A stretch of DNA of 64,000 nt, taken from the NCBI RefSeq assembly GCF_001640805.2, contig NC_066837.1:24203804-24267803 (forward strand), written 5' to 3'. Source of the DNA: Lates calcarifer (lineage: Eukaryota; Chordata; Actinopteri; Centropomidae). A model generated the notes under the pieces. The model saw nothing but the letters and a program-made list of their open reading frames with translations. It ran no database searches and was not told the DNA's origin. The translations under genes and the position numbers were made by a program. Below are positions 56,829 through 64,000 of this stretch, in pieces; position 1 is the stretch's first letter; each line of letters starts with the position of its first letter.

Positions 56829-57545
56829 AAAGTGCCTCCTAAAGGATGCTACTGTCTCTGTATCCCAATTAAAAATATGTCCCATCTGGTATTAAAATTT
56901 AAATTGATTACTGGATTCCTATGTATATTCAGTTTATATCCCAACAGTGCCCCATATTCATCCAATGAGATCATCATTTCTGTAGATTATTGTGAGGGTT
57001 GCAAACAAATGCAGTTTCTGTTCTACTCCAGTGACTTCAATATCTTTAATAGTATTGTGCTGTGTTATTATTTGACTTAAAGCCTCAATAAGCAGTGCAA
57101 AGAGAAGTAGCAAGATTGGGTGGCCCTGCCTTGTTTTTCTCTAAGATAAATGAAGCTAACTGATTCTCATTCATTTTAATTCTTGTGCAGGCTTATTGTA
57201 CAGTGCATGGATTTTTCTAATAAAAGTGTCATGAAAGCCAGATTTTCTTAGCAGCTTTCACGGGAAAGACCAACTAACTAAATCTGATGCCGTCTCTGCA
57301 TCTATTCCCAAAAGCTTTGCTTCTATTTACACCAATGACTCTCATTACAGTATATGTTGGTTTCTTCTTATATTGCCATGTTTTTTTTTTTTTTTTTTAA
57401 ATAAAAAAAAGCCATGTTTGTTCCAAATTATGAACCCCCTCTCATTCTACCTCATCTAAGACAGATGTTAATCATTTGCAGTACAGCATTTGAAACACTG
57501 CCTGGCAGATAGTTATTACAATCAGCCACTAAATTTGAATTCAGA
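56829..57545 (-). pseudogene. L1-type LINE reverse transcriptase remnant, antisense
   Basis: The minus strand carries, in order, LLGIDAETASDLVSWSF (RT motif A region, about 57255-57310), FIRKIHALYNKPAQ, KTRQGHPILLLLFALLIEAL (RT motif B, about 57075-57140), KLHLFATLTIIY (where the YADD box of motif C is expected) and EYGALLGYKLN. The family order is kept, but the catalytic Asp pair has become Thr-Leu, several stops are present, and a T/A-run at 57382-57409 interrupts it. A dead fragment. Confidence 0.8.
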
Positions 57546-58041
57546 CTTCCTTCTTTGAAATTACTAGCATGATTGCCCTCCTCTGTTGGGTCAAAAAAAG
57601 TTTTTAATATTGTTGGGATTAGCTGTGACCCTAAAAAGGCAGCTCAACCAAAATTTCAAGAAGACGTTTTTCCTCTTGCTCTTGCTGGTGCAGTTTCTGC
57701 TGCCACAATAATACAATGTGGGCTAACAGAGTTTCAGTTGCAGCACAGACAGCATTTGAAAATGACATCTGAAGGATGTCACCTGAGGATACTTTAAGTA
57801 TAATTTGCAGGTTAACTCCACCTGTAAAGTGCTGCTGTTGTGGTTGAACTTCTGTCTTTTGTTCATGCTGAGGTTGAAGAGAGGCTTTTAAAGAGCTGTC
57901 CCAAGATTTCTGCCACAAACTACTACCTCTCCACAGATATACAAAACACTGTACGAGATTATACAAAATCATTATAGAAAAGCTGTGATGTAGTTCACAT
58001 TTTATTAATGTGATGGTAATAAAACATTTTATTGATTTACT

Positions 58042-58322
58042 CTGTGGTGGAAGAAGTATTCAGATCTTTTACCTGAGCAAAAATAAACTACAGTGTAGAC
58101 ATACTCAGTCTGAAGTAAAAGCATAAAGTATTGCCATTGAAATGTACTTAAAATATCAATGATTAAAGAATTGTCATCATGCAGAATGTCTAATTTGAGA
58201 AAAATGCAGATTAAATTATTATTGGATTCTAATTATTGATACATCCATGTGTGGTAAAGCCAGTAAAGGTGGGGCTAATTTCAATTACTTTATTTACTGC
58301 TGGATAAAAATAAAATACTTGC
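58042..58322 (+). repeat. Common fish non-autonomous repeat fragment (hAT-like)
   Basis: gtggtggaagaagtattcag, tcagtctgaagtaaaagcat, aatgtacttaaaatatcaat and taaaggtggggctaattt match, in order, a repeat I know from many fish genomes. Boundaries approximate. Confidence 0.65.
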
Positions 58323-60242
58323 ATTATGATTGGGGAAAGTTACTGGGACATCCTTAGGATTTTTCCTTTCAAAAATATTCCTAGCCTCACTGTTCACCAT
58401 CCCCAGGTGTGTACTCATGGCATATTTTATTCATTTATCTTTTTGTTTCAAATCTATTTCAGTACATGGTTCTTTGTTCTGCAGTGGAGAAATCTAACTC
58501 CACTTCACATTGGGAGCTGGGTGCCAGTGGACACTTTTGAAGAGGGAATTTCAGGGTTTTCTTCAAGAAGATTCTGTACAGTATATATATATATATATAT
58601 ATAGGCACCTAATTGCACGGTGATTAAATTTCTTCATGTCATGTAGCTGGGGTCAGGGAGGAAGCTCTAGTGTGTGGGTGTAGCTGCCTGGAAAATATCC
58701 AGTGACTGATCCTGGGACTGAAATAAGTCAACAAACCCTGTTATAACAATCTGACCATATTTACATTGTCATCTGTATTGTAATGATGGAAGCGAGAAAC
58801 AATAAGGCAAAAAAGGAGAATGATCAGTTACAATAACATGCTGGTCGTAAATACTAAAATGGAAAGGAATATATTCTGTGGAGGAGACAACACATTACTC
58901 ATTGAGCCACATCTTAGACAAACAAATAGATTATTCATTAGTCAAAAAGCAAGACAATCTGGGATACACCTATTATGATCTCATGCTAGAACTTCTAACT
59001 GCTGGCTTTAACTCAGCAGCTGGTGGGTCCATGTGTACCTGAGCAGACACATGGTAGTCCATATAGAGGTTTTAGCAATGAGACAAACTGTAAAAATAAT
59101 GGTGAACTACAAAACAACTAGCATGAAAATAAATGATGGCACTTACAGCACAGGATAAAAACATTAGAAGCAAAGTGATTGGTGGATAAACCAATACTTT
59201 GTTCTTCATTCTTCACACACACACACACACATACACTTACACACAGACTTAGAGATGGTACTTGTTTCTAACAGTCTTGTCAGCTAATCAATAGTCTGTA
59301 ATTGAAGGAGTGTAGGCTGGATTGATACGATTTGGTAGAGCGCACAATGGAAAGCACTAATGAGGCAGAGAACATCATTGATGCACTGCCTCATTTACAT
59401 GGCATTGTATGTATAGCTGTACATCCTCATTACATTATGTACCATATATTCTATTGGTCCCTACAACTGCACCATAGTATATGCATTAAAAGTTGGTTGT
59501 ATGTAACAACAATTCTATGTCCAAATTGTTTTTCTCCATTTGCCTTCCCTGGTGTGATCACATGTTAACAAGTGTATCCACAGTCTCATGACAAGAGGCA
59601 GGTTGTCAGTAAAGATGTCTTACAGCAATAAAACCCGACGGGCACCACTGTGGCAACAGTGGTGTTGTGCTGTAGCTATGAATACAGTAAATAAATCATT
59701 TAGATTGCAAGGCATTTGAATGTGCCTCTTAAACTAGCAGTCATGTGGTCTATGAGTAATAAAAATGTTCTTATGTATTTCAATACAATATCCAACTATT
59801 TCTGCTTGAGGTGCAATATAACATACCCTTTATATCAGTTTATACCAGTAATTTCAGTACTGTTAATTGGGAAGCCAACAACTCCATTCCATGATCAGCG
59901 GAGACACTGGTCTATGGCTTTAACTCCATTGACTGTTTATTATTTCCTGATTATTTTTTATTAGTCATCTGGAAATAAAACAACCTTACTGTCCTGAAAA
60001 TGCTGAGGTTTCTTTTATTTATTTCACTGAATGAATGCTATATGTGCAAGTTTTAGTGACTGGGTTTAAATGACAAGAAAGATGCATTAGAGGTTATTTG
60101 TTGCCTTAATATTGCTCGGCTAGTTATGTTGTACCTTTCTGTCCATGTATCTGACTACCTTAGGCAGTTTAACCGACAGACAGTTTTACTGGTTTATGTT
60201 ATAATTCTTAATGTGTGGAAAGTGTTTCTTCCAGAAAAAGTT
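58323..60242. other. Intergenic, no gene seen
   Basis: AT-rich with a (TA)n tract at 58579-58602 and a short (CA)n near 59214-59230. Nothing else recognised. Confidence 0.55.
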
Positions 60243-60332
60243 AGGAACCAAAGTCAGTGGATTCATCCCCTGGGCACCATGAAAATGTCATAACAATCTA
60301 TAAAATAGCTGTTGAGATATTTCAGTCTTTCA
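60243..60332. repeat. Fragment of a common fish dispersed repeat
   Basis: aaagtcagtggattcatccc, ctgggcaccatgaa and atagctgttgagatatttca match in order a dispersed fish repeat that I recall. Only about 90 bases are present. Confidence 0.55.
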
Positions 60333-63300
60333 GGATGTTTGAGTCTTAGCCTGAGATAAACATGAGGTGTTTCACAAAAAATAAATAAATAAATAAAAAA
60401 ATCATGTTGATCTAGCTTTTAAAGTAAGATATCATAAAACTACCTCCTGCTGCATAAATGTATTGTGCACCACTGTAGCTAACGTATGCATGGATTATGC
60501 CATACTGGTGTTCATGAACACAGCACTTTATGCTCAAAGGGTTTTGCGCAACATTAGAATTGTATTACATAATTCCCCCAAGCACTGCACATTGCAAAAA
60601 GTGCTAAGTGTGCACACACGAGCCAACCACTGACCTAATCACACACTATTAAGGACACACTGGTAGCATAAGCTTTCAAACACAATCACCCATATTATAT
60701 CGCCCAAGTGTGATTCAACAAATCACTGTATATAAAGAGTCATTGGATTCATTGAAGCTGGGTGTTGCAGAGTGAATGTAGTGTAGCAGTGGAGCTGTCC
60801 ATGGGACTGAAAATCAGATTGAGGCTTATGACTATTTCATTCTCACATGAAATGTGAAACAACTAGTTTAGAAATTGCTGAACATACTTCTCTCCAAATA
60901 AGGATTCTGGCCTATTTTGTGTGTGTGCTGGATTTCCCCTGGAGCTTTGAGCACATCAACTGAATGCTTCGATTACCTCATTATATAACTGACATGCAAG
61001 TGGGAATGAAGATTAAGTAGGTATCAAGGAGACTGTGGTGACAGCATTTTGTTTCTACCAAACTGCAGAGATAAATAGATGTAAACAGCATGTATGTGAG
61101 AAAGAATGGGTTGTGCACGTGTGTGTTCTGTATGTTGCAGTGTCCATTTGGCTTGGCCATGAAGAAGCTTAGAGAGACAGAAACCAGAGTCCAGTCTGTC
61201 TGCTCTGATGAAACAGTAACCAGAGGCTCTCTCTTCGTATCTCTCAATCACTTTGTTCATGGAAACAAATCTATTATATTACATTTCTCTCTCTCTCTCT
61301 CTCTCCCTCTTACACACACACACGCACAGTAATAGGTAATATAATTCCTGACTGCCTTATTTCCTCTCTACACACAGACTACCATTAAACCAGGAGAAAT
61401 GGTGGTTCCCTCATGTGTGTGTCAGCATGTTGTGGGAATAATGTGTGTGCATGTACATGCATGTGGGTGCAAATGCTTGGCTTTTTTCTTTCTTTCTTTC
61501 TTTTTTTTTTTTTTTAGACAGCACCTCAGTATGATATCAGTAGTATGCTATAGTGTTGATAATCAAAATAAGTGAGTGCTTACACAAATAAATGTATAAA
61601 GTTGTTATCTTCTATGGCTGTCTTTAAAATCACACCCTATTTAAACCCTCTGCTCAGCCTTCCAGCTGTGAATCAAAAAAAATGAATACAGACAAGAAGC
61701 AGCACCAGTATGTTTAATGTGTTTCCTTAAGGTTTAAAAAGAAGGAAGTGTCTCCATCTTTTAAAGTCAATCATCATTGTTGCTGCTTGCCCAGAGTTCT
61801 TTGCATTTGCTACTAAATCAAATTTTTGCCTCTAGTAACCAGCAATGGTGGACACCTAATGCAAATCTCTGTTTCAAAAAAAAAAAAAAAAAATCTCTTC
61901 ATAAAACTATGATTTATGTCACCGACAATAATCCTTTGTCTAGACTCTCCTACATTTAAACCACACCTCTATATCACAAATTTCTGTGTATAAGCAACCT
62001 CCATTCTATTGTATAACTATGGAACAAAAGGCTTTTTCGCATGCATATCATCTGTCCATTTAAATAAATGAGCTGTCATTCTGTCAGCAGTGTTCAGATA
62101 AAAGACAAGTATGACAAGTGATGCTGTTCTATCCCTCGTTCTCGTCTCATGTCGACAGTATATTCATGCTGTGCTTTGAGTTACCAAGGTTGTGTATTCA
62201 AATAAAAGTTTTTTTATCTGGTGCACAATATGACACACAGAAACAAATCGGAGGAGTGAAAAGTCCCTCTCATAAGAATGATTAGTGTGTGCATATTGTA
62301 AGGGAACAAGGAACAAAAAGAGAGACAGACAGGTGAACAACTGGACATACACACACACACACACACACACATGTGGGAGGGTTTTCCTTTCAGACTGTGG
62401 TCTGGCAGGGTTTGCCTCTGACAGCCACTGCCAGTCTCTCTCAGCTCTTTATTGGGTTAGAACTATCACAGTGGACCAGGTGGCCAATAGGCTGCAGGCA
62501 GTCTACTTCTGGGAAAGGACACACACACACTTGCACTCACACAGAGATTTGCAAATACAGATGCATGCACACATCCATACAAAGGGATAAAAACTGTTTG
62601 CATACATTCACGTACACAAGCACACACAGTCATCAACTGCATGTTTGAAAAGTGGGCAATTTGTGGGCAGATCTTGCACCAGTTGCCTTCTATGCACATC
62701 AGAATATATGTGAGACACAGTGGGGGGATGAAAATGAGAAAGGACTGGCATAATTTTTTCTGAATGACGACAATCCTGTCTAATGAATCTCCTGTCTTCC
62801 ATACAGCTTTGCTTGATTAAACTAATGTGTCACCAAGACAATCTTTCTTTCCTTGTAATCAGAAACACACTCACTGTCTTTCTGTGTGTGTTATTTTGGC
62901 AATTCCTCTCCATCTGTCTGGATGTTGTCTTCCAATTTTAATGTACTGCCTCCCTATGTCTCTCCTTACTTCTTCTCTCCTCTGCAGTCCCATATATGCC
63001 TCCCTTTCTTTGTGTATTTAACCATACCAACCATTTAATTCTGTTGATCTATTTTGTTATTGTGGGGCACAGTAGCCATTTACTCCCTAATTCTACTGCT
63101 TTGCTAACCAGGAAGAGTTTCATTTTCTGCTACTTTAAAAGATTAATCTTTCATTTGGAAACTTTTTACTGTGGGGTGTACACACACACACAGTGACTTG
63201 CATCTTCACAGCATATGTATGTGTATAGTAGATGACATACACATCACACACACATCCATACCAACTGTATACACTCTGAATGAAAGCATTCAAGGTCTCT

Positions 63301-64000
63301 CTCTGCTTCTCTGTCACACACAAGAAAATACAGTTAAGCAGTTAAAATCCTTCTTTTAGTCTTTTGCAATGAATTTCATAAGATTTCATACATTACATTA
63401 CTTAGAAACAATGTAGAAATGTCTAAATGTCTCATGAGTCTTGAATGTGCCTCCTAGGAGATGTGTTGTACAATCAAACAGGGTTTCTTCTTTCCTATTT
63501 AACCTCGCTCTTCTCAACTCAGTGATTCTCATCTTACCTTGATTCTGTTGCTGTCTTCTGTTTCTTCCTATACTGCATTTGTCGTTTGCTCCCTCTCTCT
63601 GCTCTTCAGGGAGGTGAATTAATGGCTGAATTGAATAGCTAATCACTGCATACTGACTGAACAGGGAGTACCTATTTCCAGCTCAACCTTTGGCCTCAGT
63701 GGGAGAACATGAAGATTAGAGAAGAGTGAAAAGGATGACTGGAAAGGTGAAATATAGCGATAGAAATGCAGGAAGCAGATGGTAAGGAAGGGCCACACTT
63801 TTTTCTTTGTCCCTGCATGGAAACATTATTTGCTTATGGGCACATCATCAGTTATTTTTCTGGCATCATCAGGTCTTTCAACATCATACAACCTCCACCA
63901 GGTGACCCAATTTGTGTCCAGATTGCTATCTTAACCTTCCATAGTGCTCCTCAGATAGACCTCAGACAGCAAAGCCCCTGGATCTACCCTCTACTGGAAA
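60333..64000. other. Intergenic to window edge, no gene seen
   Basis: Microsatellite-rich: (CT)n(AC)n at 61289-61323, T-rich at 61480-61516, an A-run at 61878-61893, (AC)n at 62350-62371, and many short CA tracts at 62520-63260. No exon recognised up to the right edge. Confidence 0.5.

Noticed and set aside
57631..57972. 113-codon Gln-rich minus-strand frame beside the L1 relic
   Set aside because: Does not match L1 ORF1 or any protein I know; low-complexity Gln/Glu segments.

Overview
This window looks like a stretch of teleost (probably percomorph) fish genome. The evidence is one clearly recognisable vertebrate multi-exon gene with fish-like residues, many long (CA)n/(GT)n microsatellites, several Tc1/mariner relics, and dispersed repeats I recognise from fish genomes. 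It is AT-rich and gene-poor. I found no bacterial, phage, CRISPR or operon-like content and no new biological system.

Layout. Positions 1-7734 (minus strand) hold the first five coding exons of lrpap1, which encodes RAP, the ER chaperone of LDL-receptor-family proteins. All five exons have good splice sites and continuous reading phase over 238 codons; the C-terminal exons lie beyond the left edge. Intron 2 carries a decayed Tc1-like transposon. Positions 7735-8110 look like the promoter, with two ZNF143/THAP11-type motifs, an ETS core and a strong RFX X-box. From about 8.1 kb to 64 kb I could not support any protein-coding gene. This looks like a gene desert made of unique AT-rich sequence, microsatellites and transposon debris. 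By my recollection human LRPAP1 also faces a large gap toward ADRA2C, so the desert may be conserved, but that is inference.

Mobile debris, left to right: Tc1 copy in lrpap1 intron 2 (3.2-4.6 kb); two fragments of a tRNA-headed SINE-like family (12.8 and 13.5 kb); a long copy of it (17.3 kb); an acagta-rich repeat (20.0 kb); an internally deleted mariner (20.8-21.6 kb); a second long SINE-like copy with a G17 run (22.7 kb); a different tRNA-derived SINE (23.2 kb); a 5'-truncated SINE-like copy with an 11-bp target-site duplication (25.4 kb); an array of about 270-bp degenerate units (25.8-27.2 kb); a second Tc1 relic (27.2-28.1 kb); a hAT transposase relic (34.1-34.6 kb); a Tc1 deletion derivative (37.6-38.1 kb); a 5'-truncated L1-type LINE with target-site duplication (42.0-42.7 kb); a hAT-like non-autonomous element (45.0-45.7 kb); a pogo-like MITE (50.2-50.7 kb); an antisense L1 reverse transcriptase relic whose YxDD box is lost (56.8-57.5 kb); and fragments of other fish repeats.

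The most notable unexplained signal is a pair of inverted, closely similar non-coding segments about 8 kb apart (29.4-29.7 and 37.3-37.6 kb) that match no transposon I know and look like a duplicated regulatory element. A perfect 38-bp palindrome at 12567-12604 and a perfect 18-bp-stem hairpin at 54337-54377 are also unusual.
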